Shown: one piece after another, positions 18,432 through 28,955 of the stretch
Layout: every line of letters starts with the position of its first letter
Position numbering within the stretch: the first letter of the stretch is position 1
Source: Rhodanobacter sp. OK091
Lineage (GTDB): Bacteria > Pseudomonadota > Gammaproteobacteria > Xanthomonadales > Rhodanobacteraceae
Reading direction: 5' to 3'
Assembly: GCF_900142825.1 (NCBI RefSeq)
Contig: NZ_FRCH01000002.1
Coordinates: 558,001 to 622,000, forward strand
Length of the DNA stretch: 64,000 nt
Translations under genes and position numbers: made by a program
Notes under the pieces: generated by a model
The model's database searches: none
The model's input: only the letters and a program-made list of their open reading frames with translations
Told to the model about the DNA's origin: nothing

Positions 18432-18550
18432 CACCGCAAAAGTCTCGTTCGCAGCATGACTGCCGAGGTGACCGGAGCGAAGCGTCGCTCGTGTTGACGA
18501 TCACCGCACCGGGCAGATGAACTTGCGCCGGGAACTACTCCCCTTTGGGA
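18432..18550 (-). ncRNA. yybP-ykoY manganese riboswitch upstream of the TerC gene
   Basis: Read on the minus strand, the 5' conserved loop CAAAGGGGAGTAG starts near 18547. The internal conserved segment CGTCAACA lies near 18500, and the 3' conserved strand ACGAGACTTTTG ends near 18438. These three blocks, in this order and spacing, match the yybP-ykoY consensus, an aptamer that senses Mn2+ and usually turns on exporter expression. It ends about 60 nt before the TerC-family start. Its DNA overlaps the promoter-side sequence of the divergent prpD. Confidence 0.87.
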
Positions 18551-18648
18551 TGTGTTTCCTGATTGTCGGGGGCTGGGTGGCCGCGGTCAAGCAACGCGGG
18601 AAGCGCCAGTCGGCTAAAATGGGCGTTTCCTCTGTCGCGAGATCCATC

Positions 18649-20100
18649 ATGAGTGCGCATGACATCCGTTCCGCCGTCCGTCCCGATCCCGACCAGCCAC
18701 TGGTCGATATCGCCGATTACGTTGTCGACTACCAGATCGACTCGAAGGAGGCTTACGACACCGCGCGCTATATGTTGCTGGACTCGCTCGGCACCGCGAT
18801 GCTGGCAATGAAGTTTCCGGAATGCGTGAAGCATCTCGGCCCGCTGGTGCCGGGTGCGACGCTTCCTGGTGGCGCGCGCGTACCAGGCACCAGCCATGAG
18901 CTGGATCCGGTGCAGGCCGCGTTCGCGATCGGTACGCAGATCCGCTGGCTGGACTTCAACGACACTTGGCTGGCAGCCGAGTGGGGTCATCCGTCGGACA
19001 ATCTGGGCGCGATCCTCGCCGTGGCCGATTACCTGAGCCGCAAGGCCGAGCGTGAAGGCGGCCAGCCGCTGACCGTGCGCGATGTGCTCGGTTATGCGAT
19101 CAAGGCGCATGAGATCCAGGGCTGCTACGCGCTGCTGAACAGCTTCAACCGGGTGGGCCAGGATCACGTGATCCTGGTGCGGCTGGCCTCTACCGCCGTG
19201 GCCACCGCGATGCTCGGCGGCGACAAGGAGCAGATCACCACCGCCGTGTCGCATAGCTGGATCGACAACGGCGCGCTGCGCACCTATCGCCACGCGCCGA
19301 ACACCGGTCCGCGCAAGAGCTGGGCTGCTGGCGATGCCTGCCGGCGTGCGGTGACCCACGCGATCAATGCGGTCTATCGCGGAGTGGTCGGCTATCCCTC
19401 GGCCCTATCGGCAAAGACCTGGGGCTTCTACGACGTGGCGTTCAAGGGCAAGGCGTTCGAGTTCGAGCGGCCGTTTGGCAGCTATGTGATGGAAAATGTC
19501 CTGTTCAAGATCAGCTTCCCTGCCGAGTTCCACGCCCAGACCGCGGTGGAATGTGCGATGCAGTTGCATGGTGAAGTTGTCGACAGGATCGATCAGATCG
19601 AGAAGATCGTCATCGAGACGCAGGAGGCCGGCTGCCGCATTATCGACAAGACCGGCCCGCTGGCGAATTACGCCGATCGCGACCATTGCATCCAGTACAT
19701 GGTGGCGGTGCCGTTGATTTTCGGGCGTCTGGTGGCCAGTGACTACAATGACGACGTCGCTGCCGATCCACGCGTCGACGCGCTGCGCGACAAGATGACG
19801 GTGGTCGAAAACCCGCAGTTTACAAAGGATTATTTCGATCCGGACAAGCGTTACATCGGCAATTCGGTGCAGGTGTTCTTCAAGGACGGAAGCAGCACCG
19901 GAAAGGTTTCGATCGATTACCCGATCGGCCATCGCAAACGCCGTGCCGAGGGTATCCCCGTGCTGCTGCAGAAATTCGAAGCGGCCATGCGCGACCATTT
20001 GCCGGCACATCGGGTCAAGGCGATCATGGCGGCAACCAAGGATCCGGCGACGCTCGATGCCATGCCGCTGCAGCGGTTCCTGGCGCTCTTCACGTTGTAA
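18649..20100 (+). CDS. prpD: 2-methylcitrate dehydratase
   Basis: A 483-aa MmgE/PrpD-family enzyme that dehydrates 2-methylcitrate to 2-methyl-cis-aconitate. Conserved segments are RYMLLDSLGTAMLAM, WLDFNDTWLAAEWGHPSDNLG and GYPSALSAKTWGFYDVAF. The length equals E. coli PrpD (483 aa). The ATG at 18649 gives the usual MSAHDIRS...RPDPDQPL N-terminus. The frame is open to 18517, but that stretch overlaps the riboswitch on the other strand. No acnD or prpF is seen, so this genome may use the PrpD route, with an aconitase (AcnB type) elsewhere completing the step to methylisocitrate. It is separated from prpBC by the TerC gene. Confidence 0.93.
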   Translation: MSAHDIRSAVRPDPDQPLVDIADYVVDYQIDSKEAYDTARYMLLDSLGTAMLAMKFPECVKHLGPLVPGATLPGGARVPGTSHELDPVQAAFAIGTQIRWLDFNDTWLAAEWGHPSDNLGAILAVADYLSRKAEREGGQPLTVRDVLGYAIKAHEIQGCYALLNSFNRVGQDHVILVRLASTAVATAMLGGDKEQITTAVSHSWIDNGALRTYRHAPNTGPRKSWAAGDACRRAVTHAINAVYRGVVGYPSALSAKTWGFYDVAFKGKAFEFERPFGSYVMENVLFKISFPAEFHAQTAVECAMQLHGEVVDRIDQIEKIVIETQEAGCRIIDKTGPLANYADRDHCIQYMVAVPLIFGRLVASDYNDDVAADPRVDALRDKMTVVENPQFTKDYFDPDKRYIGNSVQVFFKDGSSTGKVSIDYPIGHRKRRAEGIPVLLQKFEAAMRDHLPAHRVKAIMAATKDPATLDAMPLQRFLALFTL

Positions 20101-20442
20101 AGACGGCGTGAGTGGAATATTAAGGCGGGATCAGGAGTGGAAGCGGCTGTTGACCCTGTCGATCGGTTTCAGTTTCGACCGAGCGGTATGTGTGAGTGGT
20201 AGTTACCGAAGAATTTGACGGCGCACAAGCCAACAAACTTTTCTGAATGGAATCTCACCGGGATTTAGTTCCATAGCGCTAACGCACCAATAACTTAACA
20301 AGTTTGCTACACTCGCCACCGCTTGCCGCAGAAACGCCAAGCAGGGGCTGTAAATGCTCTGAGTGACGTAGTTCAGTTCTGACGCGCGACTTCCGGTTGG
20401 GGTTGAACGGACGCGAAACCTAATAAATTGAGGAGACACCTG
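20101..20442. other. Intergenic region and leader upstream of the OmpA-like gene
   Basis: This 342-bp gap has no credible gene. It is AT-richer than its flanks. A -10-like TACACT occurs at 20308-20313 in a context containing acttaacaagtttgc, which would give a 5' untranslated leader of about 120 nt. A strong GAGGAG Shine-Dalgarno at about 20430 precedes the ATG at 20443. Leaders of this kind on outer-membrane protein mRNAs are frequent sRNA/Hfq targets, but no specific pairing can be shown here. Confidence 0.35.
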
Positions 20443-21606
20443 ATGAAACGTAAGGGCTTGTATTTTCTTATTGCGCTGGCCCTGGGCGGCGTAGGTGCCG
20501 TTCATGCGCAGGACACCACTGCACCGGCCGCAGCACCGGCAGCTGCTCCGGCATCCTCGGATACGGCCACTTCCAGTTACGATGATCGTTGGTATATCGC
20601 GCCGACCATCGGCGGTTATTACAACGACACCGACCGCAACACCAACAGCCGGCAGATCTATTACGGTTTGGGCGTAGGTCGTTTCATCGCGCCGAACGTG
20701 TCGATCGACGCTTTCTTCGACCGCACCAGCCGCAAGCTTGATAACAGTGTTGTGAATGGCGGCACTGGCCACTCCCATAATCGCTGGTCCAACAACAATG
20801 TCGGCGCAGTGGTCCGCTTCTATGCCGGTGACTGGAATGCATGGCGTCCGTACCTGCTCGCTGGCGTGATGGGCAGCAATCATCATTCCATGTTTGACAA
20901 GGGCTGGTCGCCGGCGGCTGAGCTGGGTGGTGGCGTGTCCAAGACGATCACTGACAGCTCGGACATCCGCGTCGAAGGTGGCTACCGCTATGACTGGGAC
21001 GACAAGACCCAGCCGGCGAAGAATGGCTACGGCGACTGGTTCCTCGGCTTCAGCATCGTGTCGCGCTTCGGCGCCCCGGCAGCTGCTCCGGCTCCTGCGG
21101 CAGCAACCCCGCCGCCGGCGGATTGCTCGACCAAGGACAGCGACGGCGACGGTGTGAACGATTGCGACGACAAGTGCCCGGGTACGCCCGCCGGCACGAT
21201 CGTCGGCCCCGACGGTTGCCCGCAGAAGGTCGTGATCGACCTGCGCGGCGTGAACTTCAAGTTCGATCGCCCGAAGAAGAATGAGACCGATATTTCGAAG
21301 TCGCTGGCTGAGCCGAGCGCCGACTCGATTGCGGTCCTGAACCAGGCTGTCGATACCTTGCAGCGCTACCCGCAGGTGCACGTGACGGTTGCCGGTTACA
21401 CCGACTCGGTGGGCACCGATGCGTACAACCAGGGCTTGTCGGAGCGTCGCGCCTCGATCGTTTACAACTACCTGACCAGCCACGGCATCGACGCCAGCCG
21501 TCTGGAAGGCCCGATCGGTCACGGCAAGAACGATCCGATCGGTGACAATGCTACCGACTCCGGTCGTGCGCAGAACCGTCGTACGGAACTGCAGGTCAAG
21601 CAGTAA
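20443..21606 (+). CDS. OmpA-family outer-membrane protein with TSP3 linker
   Basis: A 387-aa exported protein. It has a signal peptide (ending VHA-QD, ~1-23), an Ala/Pro-rich linker, an N-terminal beta-barrel (~45-215, alternating aromatic strands such as DDRWYIAPTIGGYYND), a second Ala/Pro hinge, and a calcium-binding thrombospondin type 3-like segment DSDGDGVNDCDDKCPGTP. The C-terminal OmpA peptidoglycan-binding domain contains VAGYTDSVGTDAYNQGLSERR and the GRAQNRRTEL motif. The architecture resembles OprF/OmpA proteins that anchor the outer membrane to peptidoglycan. The ATG at 20443 follows a strong GAGGAG Shine-Dalgarno. It is probably monocistronic. Confidence 0.92.
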   Translation: MKRKGLYFLIALALGGVGAVHAQDTTAPAAAPAAAPASSDTATSSYDDRWYIAPTIGGYYNDTDRNTNSRQIYYGLGVGRFIAPNVSIDAFFDRTSRKLDNSVVNGGTGHSHNRWSNNNVGAVVRFYAGDWNAWRPYLLAGVMGSNHHSMFDKGWSPAAELGGGVSKTITDSSDIRVEGGYRYDWDDKTQPAKNGYGDWFLGFSIVSRFGAPAAAPAPAAATPPPADCSTKDSDGDGVNDCDDKCPGTPAGTIVGPDGCPQKVVIDLRGVNFKFDRPKKNETDISKSLAEPSADSIAVLNQAVDTLQRYPQVHVTVAGYTDSVGTDAYNQGLSERRASIVYNYLTSHGIDASRLEGPIGHGKNDPIGDNATDSGRAQNRRTELQVKQ

Positions 21607-21635
21607 TCGAACCGCGGTAAAGCAATATAAAAAAA

Positions 21636-21660
21636 CCCGGCTTCGGCCGGGTTTTTTTTT
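21636..21660 (+). terminator. Rho-independent terminator of the OmpA-like gene
   Basis: A cccggc/ttcg/gccggg stem with a stable UUCG loop is preceded by an A-run and followed by nine to ten T residues. Confidence 0.95.
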
Positions 21661-21767
21661 GATTTGTCGAATGACCTACGCCAAGCTGTGATGCCCCCGC
21701 TCAGGATTGGACCGCCATATCGGTTTGATCCTTGTGGCGTTGTAGCTCCGGCTTATACGCTAGCGCA

Positions 21768-22538
21768 ATGCCTCGCCCCCCTTTTCATTCCGCGCGGTCC
21801 GCTGCGCCCGTGCCACATCCTCCGCGGCATGGATTGGCGCGCGTCCTGTCCAAGCTGGGTGCCTGTTCGCGCAGTCAGGCTGAGCAATGGATACGCGCTG
21901 GCCGCGTCAGTCTGGATGGGCGTGTCGTGCGCGACCCTTATCACCCGACGCTGATCGACCGCCAGCAGGTTGCAGTTGACGGCCAGCTGGTGAAATCCGC
22001 CGAATGCATCCATGTAGCGTTCAACAAGCCGCGTGGGCTGGTGGTCAGCGCAGCCGACGAGCAGGGGCGCGCCACGGTTTATACGGCGCTGGCCGCTGCC
22101 GGCTTGCCGTGGCTGGGACCGGTCGGCCGGCTGGACAAGGCCAGCGAGGGCTTGCTGTTGTTGAGCAACGACACCACCTGGGCTGCGGGAATCACCGATC
22201 CGGCCACGCATCTGGACAAGACCTACCACGTACAGGTGGCCGGCCAGCCGGATGCGACTGTGCTGGCGGCGATGCAGGCGGGCATCAACGATGCTGGCGA
22301 TCTGCTGAAGGCGCGGCGGGCGACGCTGCTGCGTGTCGGCGAGAAGAACGCGTGGCTGGAAGTGGTGCTGGATGAAGGCCGCAACCGGCACATCCGTCGC
22401 CTGCTGGCGGCGTTGGGTTTCGATGTGCTGCGGCTGATCCGGGTGGCGATCGGACCATTGACGCTGGGTGAGTTGGCAAAAGGCCAATGGCGGCGACTGA
22501 GTGCTGACGAAGTCAGAGCTCTCGATACCCGCAGATGA
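21768..22538 (+). CDS. RsuA/RluE-family 23S/16S rRNA pseudouridine synthase
   Basis: A 256-aa pseudouridine synthase. An S4 RNA-binding domain (~20-80) contains LARVLSKLGACSRSQAEQWI. The catalytic RsuA-type domain contains GRLDKASEGLLLLSND with the catalytic Asp, and the C-terminal DEGRNRHIRRLLAALGFDVLRLIR motif confirms the RsuA/RluB/RluE/RluF group. The target uridine cannot be assigned from sequence alone. The ATG at 21768 is chosen over an upstream TTG. It is flanked by the OmpA terminator upstream and a REP element downstream, so it is probably expressed alone. Confidence 0.88.
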   Translation: MPRPPFHSARSAAPVPHPPRHGLARVLSKLGACSRSQAEQWIRAGRVSLDGRVVRDPYHPTLIDRQQVAVDGQLVKSAECIHVAFNKPRGLVVSAADEQGRATVYTALAAAGLPWLGPVGRLDKASEGLLLLSNDTTWAAGITDPATHLDKTYHVQVAGQPDATVLAAMQAGINDAGDLLKARRATLLRVGEKNAWLEVVLDEGRNRHIRRLLAALGFDVLRLIRVAIGPLTLGELAKGQWRRLSADEVRALDTRR

Positions 22539-22549
22539 CACAGGGTAGG

Positions 22550-22614
22550 GTGGCTTTAGCCGCGACGCTCCTGTTCAACCAAAAGGCATCGCGGCTGAAG
22601 CCGCTCCTGCACGG
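22550..22614. repeat. REP-like inverted repeat, xanthomonad type
   Basis: The arms ggctttagccgcga (22552-22565) and tcgcggctgaagcc (22589-22602) pair with one mismatch and are flanked by gctcctg segments. The core, a gcggctt(c/t)agccgcga dyad beside ggagc, is the same family as the copy at 31153-31222. It separates two convergent genes. Confidence 0.75.
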
Positions 22615-22626
22615 AATTCGGCCAGA

Positions 22627-23826
22627 TCAGCCGCCGATCACACCCAGCTTCCGACCCACTTTGGTGAACGCGGCAATCGCGTGATCGAGATGCTCGCGGG
22701 TATGCGCCGCGCTCATCTGCGTGCGTATCCGCGCCTGGCCTTGCGGCACCACCGGATAGAAGAAACCGGTGACATAGATGCCTTCCTCCAGCAAGCCGGC
22801 AGCCATCGCCTGTGCCTGTTTCGCGTCGTAGATCATCACCGGCACGATCGGGTGCACGCCCGGCTTGATGTCGAAGCCGGCCGCGCTCATCTGCTCGCGG
22901 AAATAGCGGGTGTTCTCCTTGAGCATGTTGCGCATGTCGCCGGCGCTGCTCAGCATATCGAACACCTTGATGGCGGCGGCAACCACATGCGGCGGCAGCG
23001 AGTTGGAAAACAGATACGGGCGCGAGCGCTGGCGCAGCAATTCGATCACTTCCTTGCGGCCGGTGGTGAAACCGCCCAACGCGCCCCCGAGCGCCTTGCC
23101 CAGCGTGCCGGTGAAGATGTCGATCTTGTCCATCACACCGTGCACTTCGGCCGCACCGCGGCCGGTGTCGCCGAGAAAGCCCGTACAATGGCATTCGTCG
23201 ATATGCACCAGCGCATTGTATTTCGCGGCCAGCACCGTGATCTGGTCCAGTGGCGCGATGAAGCCGTCCATCGAGAACGTGCCGTCGGAGGTGATCAGCT
23301 TGGTGCGTGCGCCGGCTGCATCGGCGGCCTGCAGCTGCTTCTCCAGATCAGCCATGTCGCTGTTCGCGTAGCGGAAGCGCTTGGCTTTGCACAGGCGAAT
23401 ACCGTCGATGATCGAGGCGTGGTTCAGTGCATCGGAGATGACTGCATCCTCTTCACCCAGCAGCGGCTCGAACAGTCCGCCATTGGCATCGAAGCAGGCC
23501 GCGTAAAGAATGGTGTCCTCGGTGCCGAAGAACGCGGCGATCTTCGCTTCCAGTTGCTTGTGCAGATCCTGTGTGCCGCAGATGAAGCGCACGCTGGCCA
23601 TGCCGAAGCCATGCGTGTCGAGCGCATCCTTCGCCGCCTGGATCACCGCGGGATGATCGGCCAGGCCAAGGTAGTTGTTGGCGCAGAAATTCAGTACCTT
23701 GCGGCCGCCTTCCAGCGTGATCTCGGCGGACTGCGGCGAGGTGATGATGCGCTCGGCCTTGAACAGGCCCTGCTCGCGGATGGATTCGAGTTCGCTGGCG
23801 TAACGCGCCTTGGCTGTATAGGTCAT
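22627..23826 (-). CDS. kbl: Glycine C-acetyltransferase (2-amino-3-ketobutyrate CoA ligase)
   Basis: A 399-aa PLP enzyme of the alpha-oxoamine synthase family. It splits 2-amino-3-ketobutyrate with CoA to glycine and acetyl-CoA. The Schiff-base lysine is Lys244 in GTLGKALGG. Other family marks are [29 protein letters not shown] and [13 protein letters not shown]. The length matches E. coli Kbl. Together with tdh (27704-28738), on the same strand but separated by a DUF748 gene, it forms the threonine dehydrogenase pathway. The product glycine feeds the glycine cleavage system, for which gcvP lies at 46-49 kb. Confidence 0.95.
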   Translation of the reverse strand: MTYTAKARYASELESIREQGLFKAERIITSPQSAEITLEGGRKVLNFCANNYLGLADHPAVIQAAKDALDTHGFGMASVRFICGTQDLHKQLEAKIAAFFGTEDTILYAACFDANGGLFEPLLGEEDAVISDALNHASIIDGIRLCKAKRFRYANSDMADLEKQLQAADAAGARTKLITSDGTFSMDGFIAPLDQITVLAAKYNALVHIDECHCTGFLGDTGRGAAEVHGVMDKIDIFTGTLGKALGGALGGFTTGRKEVIELLRQRSRPYLFSNSLPPHVVAAAIKVFDMLSSAGDMRNMLKENTRYFREQMSAAGFDIKPGVHPIVPVMIYDAKQAQAMAAGLLEEGIYVTGFFYPVVPQGQARIRTQMSAAHTREHLDHAIAAFTKVGRKLGVIGG

Positions 23827-23900
23827 GGGGGGATTCCGGCCGGGAGCAAAGCGCCATTGTAGGGCGCCGGCCTCCTTCTGCGCATGCGCAGCGAGCGGAC

Positions 23901-26900
23901 TCAGTGCAGGCCGAAGTCCGCGCGGGTGGTTTTTCCCTTGTCGTCGATGCCCTCCGCGGTGAGCTTGGATTGCTTGACGGAGACCCGCTTGTCATCGAGC
24001 TTGCCATGCAGCCAAGTCTGCACGGCGCTGGCACGGCGCTCGGCCAGGGAACGCATGGCGGCAGCGTCCACGCTGACATGGGTCTCCAGCAGGCTGCGCA
24101 TTTCGTCCGGCTCCAGCGACCTGTTGAGGCCGATGAGGTTGTGCGGCTTCTCGAAATCCGCGTGCTTGTACGCGCGCTTGAGAAAGTGCTCGTATTCGTC
24201 GGGCGTGATCGACAGCGCGGCCAGTGTGGCTTCGGGTGCGTTGGCATCGGGCTTGCCCCCGGACTGGTCGGCCAGTTTCTCGCGACGGACCAGATTGTCG
24301 ACAGTCACCTTGCGTAGGCCATCTTCATCCTTGGACGGGTCGACGCGACCGGTGATATCCAGGTTGAGCGAAGGCTTCTTGCTGAGCATGCTCACAATCT
24401 GCCCCAAGCGATCCTGGGCGTGCCCATCCAGCACGGCCGATCCTGGCGCGAACTCGACATAGCCCAGGTCTTCGTGGCTGCCACCGCCAAAGGCCGAGGC
24501 GAGCAGACGGAACGGTGCCGTGGCAGCCCGCGCGATGAGGTTGCCGAACGCGCGCCAAATCATCCCGCCCAGGCTGAACTGCGGATCGTCCAGCGAGCCG
24601 GACACCGGCACGTTCACGTCGATATTGCCCTCGGTGTCCTTGAGCAACGCCACCGCCAGCTTCACCGGCAGGTGCGAGATGCCCGGGCTCGTCATGCGAT
24701 CGCCGAAGGTCAGCTGCGTGATGAAGATATGGTTGTCGGCGCTGAGCTTGCGCTGGTCCAGCATGTAATGCACATCGACCGTGAGCTTGCCTGCCGTGAT
24801 GGGGTAGCCGGTGTATCTGCCGGAATAGGCGCTGAGCCGGGTCAGTTCGACGTCGTTTGCCTTGCCCTTGATGTCGAGAAAGGCCACCGGCGCGAGCGGG
24901 TTGATGGTGCCGTCGATGTCCACCGGCGAGTTGTCGTCCAGCTGTGCCTGCACGGCCAGATCGGCTGGCGGGTCGCCGGCCGTGGTACCGAAGGCGCCGA
25001 CCTTGCCGGTGAGCTTGGTGAGGTTGGCGGTGTAATTGGGTTTGATGAAATTGTCGGTGTAGTTGAGCTGGCCGTTGACCAGCGTGATCTGGCCGATATG
25101 GATGTCTGCGGCAGGCGTCGCCGCTGCAGGCGCTTGTTGCGGTGTCGGCGCCGCAGTAGGGGCATTGTTCTCGGCGCGGGTCACCGATACCGGTGCCTGT
25201 GCTTCCTTGGCGATCACATCGGACAGGTTCAGCCGGCCATTGCTGTTGACGATGACGCGGGCGTAGAAGGCATTGAGCACCAGGCCACCCAGGTGCATGC
25301 GTGGTATGCCACTGCCGTAGCGCAGGTCGATATTCGAGCCGGCCAGCGAGCTCCAGCGCATGAGATCGTCGCCGGTGAGTTTGTCCTGCACGCGCACCTG
25401 TTCGAACGCGGCGTCACCTTTGTAATTCAGTTTGGGCTGGGAGGTGCGGCCGTCGTAATGCAGCTTGCCTTTGCTGCTCAATCGCGCGCTGGTGACATTC
25501 ACGTTCAGGGGGACACTGGCGTAGGGCACGAAACCGGCGATGTCCAGTCGCCTGGTGGTCAGCTGCAGATCGGCGACGGTGGGCAGCGGCTGCAGTGCGC
25601 CGTTCGCCGCGAACGTACCTTTGCCCAGGCTGCCTTCAAGCTTGATCTGCCTAGGCTGGTTGAGCTTGTCACTGAGCCCTTCGATACCGCCTTTGATGGC
25701 GTCGATGAACAGTACGGCCGGCTTGCTGCCGTCGAGCGTCTGGTCCGCGAGGCGCAATGACCCCTTGTCGATGCCGAGGTGCGCGATGCTCCAGTGCCAT
25801 GCAGGGCTGTCGTCATGTTTCGTGGGCGCGGCGCCCTTGGCGGCGAGCAGCCGCGTCAGGCTGATGCGGCCGTCACGCTCGCGTTGTGCATCGATCTGCA
25901 AGCCACCGGCGGTCACTGCGCCCAGCTGCGCCTCATGGCTGGCCAGATCGAGATGGACGATGTTTGCATCGAGCTGCTGCCAGGCCACCGGAGGGGCGTG
26001 GCCTTTGGCCTGGGGTTCCAGCGCGAAGTCGGTGATGCCGAGTTGGGCAGGCTCGATGTGCAGGTTGATCGCGTTGCCCCAGTCAAGCCGCAGCTGGCTG
26101 GTGACATCGAGCTTGCCCTTGGCGATGCGGGCGGCCACGCTGGAAGCGGCCAGCGCCTGCAATGGCACCACGTCCACCTGCTTGAGGCCCAGCGTGCCGG
26201 TGTAGCGGCCGGTGTGGATATCCAGATCGCCACGCGCGGTGATGTCGCCGCCGTTGAGCCTGCCGCCGAGATCGAGCTTTGCTGCCGGTGCGGCGAGCGT
26301 GGCTATGCCGCGCAGGTTGCCGTGCAATTGGGCAAGGTGCAGCACCGCGTTGTTGGCGTCGGTGTAGTTGAGCTCGCCGTCGTCCAGCGACAACGAGGCG
26401 ATACGCGCGTCGGTCGGCACCGCCTTTTCGTCCTTGCTGGCCGGGGCCGGTGAAGCCATGAGCGTGTCGAAGTTGCTGTGGCCACCAGGATGCTGGGTGT
26501 AGAACACCGAGGCGTGCTGCAGCTGCATGGCGCCGAAGTGATAGCGCGAGACCAGCGGCTGTACATCGGCCAGCTCGATCGTGCCGTGGCCGAGCCGCGC
26601 GATGGCGTCGCCATTGCTGCTGTTGAGCGTAAAGTCGTCCAACTGCAGGTGCCCGGTGAGCTGTACCTGCGGTGTCGGCTGGACCTGCACGAAATGCAGC
26701 GCCAGCTTGCCGCTCAGCGTGCCCTTGGGAATCGCCACGGGCAGCGGCTTCGGCGCATAGCCCAGATAGCGCGGCAGGTCGAGACGGTCGAGCTGAAAGT
26801 CGACGGTGGACTCGCGACTACTGGCAAATGGCTTGGTCCGGCCCTCGATGCGCAGCGGGCTGCCGTCCACTGTCATGGCCAGCAGCGGTTGCACGAAGAT

Positions 26901-27527
26901 GTCGGTGTCGCTGGGCAGATTGGCCAGAAACGGAATGCCCAGATCGAGATGCTCGATATGGTGCTGGCTGCCCAGCACGCGATCGTCAAAGCGGACGTCG
27001 CCATTCTGGATGCGGATGTTGGACAGGGCGAATCGCGCCGGCTTGCTGTTCGGCGACGATGGCTGCGCGGTGAAGCGATCGATCAGGTCGGAGAAGTTGA
27101 AACGCTGGTTGGCCTCGCGTGTGATGGCGATGCGTGGGCCGTCAAGTTTCAGCTCGTCCAGCACCGGCGCCAGGCGGAACAGCGAGCTCCACGAGGCATT
27201 GATCCCCAACTGGTCGATGTCGACGAACGGGGCTTGGCCGTCCGGGTCGGGCAGATGTAGTTTCTCCACCTGCAGGTTCAGCGTGAACGGGTTGAACCGT
27301 ACCTGTCCCAGCGTGAGCGGTCGCCCCAGCATCGCCACGGCGTGATTCTGCAGATAGTTGCGCAGCAGCGGCGGCACTGCAAAGAAGCCGAGCAAGCCGT
27401 ACACCAGCACCAGTATGGCCAGGACGAGCACGGTGCGGCGGGCGCGGTGCGAACGACTGGCGACTTGCGCCCGCGCACGTGTGGAATCCCAGAAGGCGCG
27501 AAGACGCGACGAGCTCGACCCGGACAT
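23901..27527 (-). CDS. DUF748/AsmA-like large envelope protein
   Basis: A 1208-aa protein with a cytoplasmic Arg-rich N-terminus, one membrane anchor (~33-53, [19 protein letters not shown]) and a very long periplasmic region of beta-rich repeats typical of AsmA-like/DUF748 proteins (recurring phrases such as [20 protein letters not shown] and [16 protein letters not shown]). A C-terminal segment (~1010-1208) resembles an OmpA-like fold ([32 protein letters not shown]). AsmA-clan members are proposed to form grooves carrying lipids between membranes; the role of this one is unknown. The start at 27527 gives [12 protein letters not shown]; an upstream TTG is rejected. It is transcribed between tdh and kbl. 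Confidence 0.85.
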   Translation of the reverse strand: MSGSSSSRLRAFWDSTRARAQVASRSHRARRTVLVLAILVLVYGLLGFFAVPPLLRNYLQNHAVAMLGRPLTLGQVRFNPFTLNLQVEKLHLPDPDGQAPFVDIDQLGINASWSSLFRLAPVLDELKLDGPRIAITREANQRFNFSDLIDRFTAQPSSPNSKPARFALSNIRIQNGDVRFDDRVLGSQHHIEHLDLGIPFLANLPSDTDIFVQPLLAMTVDGSPLRIEGRTKPFASSRESTVDFQLDRLDLPRYLGYAPKPLPVAIPKGTLSGKLALHFVQVQPTPQVQLTGHLQLDDFTLNSSNGDAIARLGHGTIELADVQPLVSRYHFGAMQLQHASVFYTQHPGGHSNFDTLMASPAPASKDEKAVPTDARIASLSLDDGELNYTDANNAVLHLAQLHGNLRGIATLAAPAAKLDLGGRLNGGDITARGDLDIHTGRYTGTLGLKQVDVVPLQALAASSVAARIAKGKLDVTSQLRLDWGNAINLHIEPAQLGITDFALEPQAKGHAPPVAWQQLDANIVHLDLASHEAQLGAVTAGGLQIDAQRERDGRISLTRLLAAKGAAPTKHDDSPAWHWSIAHLGIDKGSLRLADQTLDGSKPAVLFIDAIKGGIEGLSDKLNQPRQIKLEGSLGKGTFAANGALQPLPTVADLQLTTRRLDIAGFVPYASVPLNVNVTSARLSSKGKLHYDGRTSQPKLNYKGDAAFEQVRVQDKLTGDDLMRWSSLAGSNIDLRYGSGIPRMHLGGLVLNAFYARVIVNSNGRLNLSDVIAKEAQAPVSVTRAENNAPTAAPTPQQAPAAATPAADIHIGQITLVNGQLNYTDNFIKPNYTANLTKLTGKVGAFGTTAGDPPADLAVQAQLDDNSPVDIDGTINPLAPVAFLDIKGKANDVELTRLSAYSGRYTGYPITAGKLTVDVHYMLDQRKLSADNHIFITQLTFGDRMTSPGISHLPVKLAVALLKDTEGNIDVNVPVSGSLDDPQFSLGGMIWRAFGNLIARAATAPFRLLASAFGGGSHEDLGYVEFAPGSAVLDGHAQDRLGQIVSMLSKKPSLNLDITGRVDPSKDEDGLRKVTVDNLVRREKLADQSGGKPDANAPEATLAALSITPDEYEHFLKRAYKHADFEKPHNLIGLNRSLEPDEMRSLLETHVSVDAAAMRSLAERRASAVQTWLHGKLDDKRVSVKQSKLTAEGIDDKGKTTRADFGLH

Positions 27528-27703
27528 ACCGACTCCATGGAAATGCTTGTTGGGCTGGTTCGATCCGGCACCGCCCGCCTCGGGTGGCGACGACCGAAGC
27601 TGCAAAATCTACTGCCGCGCGGCTTAATGCAAGTGCTACCGCGCGATCCCCGTTACCGGGCCCGGAGGTCACTCCCGGGCATGTCGGCTACTCGCCCGAT
27701 GAA

Positions 27704-28738
27704 TCAGTTCCAGGAGCAGACGACCTTGCCGCAGGTGCCGGCGTCCATCAGGTCGAAACCCTTCTGGAAGTCATCGATATGGATCTGGTGGGTGAGCACC
27801 TTCTGCAGCGGAAAGCCGGTCAGCACCATCTGGGTCATCTTGTACCAGGTCTCGTACATGCGCCGGCCGTAGATGCCCTGCAAGGTGAGGCCTTTGAAGA
27901 TCACCTTGTCCCAGTCGATGCCGGCACCGCGCGGCATGATGCCGAGCATCGCGATCTTGCCGCCGTGGTACATGCAGTCGAGCATGTCGCCGAACGCGCG
28001 CGGGTTGCCGCTCATCTCCAGGCCCACGTCGAAGCCTTCGATGTGCAGGTCCTTGACTGTGTCTTTCAGCGACTGCTTGGAAACGTTGACCACGCGCGTG
28101 GCGCCCATGTCGGCAGCGAGTTTGAGGCGATAGTCGTTGACGTCGGTCACCACCACGTTGCGCGCACCGACATGCTTGGCGATGCCCGCCGCGATGATGC
28201 CGATCGGGCCGGCGCCGGTGATCAGCACGTCTTCGCCGATCAGGTCGAACTCCAGCGCGCAGTGCGCGGCGTTGCCATAGGGATCGAAGAAGGCGGCCAG
28301 CTCGGACGGAATCTGGTCCGGAATCGGCCACAGGTTCGAGGCCGGCATGGTCATGTACTCGGCGAACGCGCCGTTGCGGTTCACGCCGATGCCGATCGTG
28401 TTGGGGCACAGATGCTGGCGGCCGGCGCGGCAGTTGCGGCAATGGCCGCAGACGATGTGGCCTTCAGCGGAAACGCGGTCGCCGATCTTGTAGCCGGTCA
28501 CGCCCGGTCCGATTTCGACGATGCGGCCGACGAACTCGTGGCCGATGGTGAGGCCGGGCTTGATCGTGCGCTGGCTCCACTCGTCCCACTTGTAGATGTG
28601 CAAGTCGGTGCCGCAGATGGCTGTCTTCTCCATCTTGATCAGCACTTCGTTCGGGCCCACCACCGGCAGCGGCACCTCTTCCATCCAGATGCCCTGTTCG
28701 GGCTTGCGCTTGACCAGGGCTTTCATCGTCTGCGACAT
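27704..28738 (-). CDS. tdh: L-threonine 3-dehydrogenase
   Basis: A 344-aa zinc-dependent medium-chain dehydrogenase oxidising L-threonine to 2-amino-3-ketobutyrate with NAD+. The catalytic zinc Cys is in [15 protein letters not shown] and GHEFVG follows. The structural zinc motif is [15 protein letters not shown], and the Rossmann motif is [19 protein letters not shown]. The ATG at 28738 gives [14 protein letters not shown], as in E. coli Tdh. It lies first in a same-strand run of tdh, DUF748 and kbl. Confidence 0.95.
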   Translation of the reverse strand: MSQTMKALVKRKPEQGIWMEEVPLPVVGPNEVLIKMEKTAICGTDLHIYKWDEWSQRTIKPGLTIGHEFVGRIVEIGPGVTGYKIGDRVSAEGHIVCGHCRNCRAGRQHLCPNTIGIGVNRNGAFAEYMTMPASNLWPIPDQIPSELAAFFDPYGNAAHCALEFDLIGEDVLITGAGPIGIIAAGIAKHVGARNVVVTDVNDYRLKLAADMGATRVVNVSKQSLKDTVKDLHIEGFDVGLEMSGNPRAFGDMLDCMYHGGKIAMLGIMPRGAGIDWDKVIFKGLTLQGIYGRRMYETWYKMTQMVLTGFPLQKVLTHQIHIDDFQKGFDLMDAGTCGKVVCSWN

Positions 28739-28896
28739 GGGAAATCCATTGTTTGGCCCGCGTGGCGGGCAGGAAGACGGCAATTATAGAGGGATCGTCC
28801 CGGGCACCGAAGAGGCACGGCTGGCATAACCACGGGCTGTGGACCCTGCCGAAAGTCACTATCGCCGTGGCGCGGGTTTGCGGCATAAAGGCGAAC

Positions 28897-28922
28897 TCAT
28901 ATCGCAAGAAAATACGATATGA
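28897..28922. promoter_or_regulatory. Perfect 8-10-8 inverted repeat upstream of the S46 peptidase
   Basis: The arms TCATATCG (28897-28904) and CGATATGA (28915-28922) are perfect complements around an A-rich 10-bp spacer. It lies 34 bp before the start codon of the S46 peptidase, in the tdh-peptidase intergenic region. The size and symmetry suit a dimeric repressor operator that would overlap the promoter. The cognate regulator is unknown. Confidence 0.5.
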
Positions 28923-28955
28923 CTTGATACCAGTCCACATTGGAAGGAGTTACCC

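Noticed and set aside
18517..18648. Extended N-terminus for prpD
   Set aside because: It overlaps the riboswitch on the opposite strand and lacks homology; the ATG at 18649 gives the conserved PrpD start.
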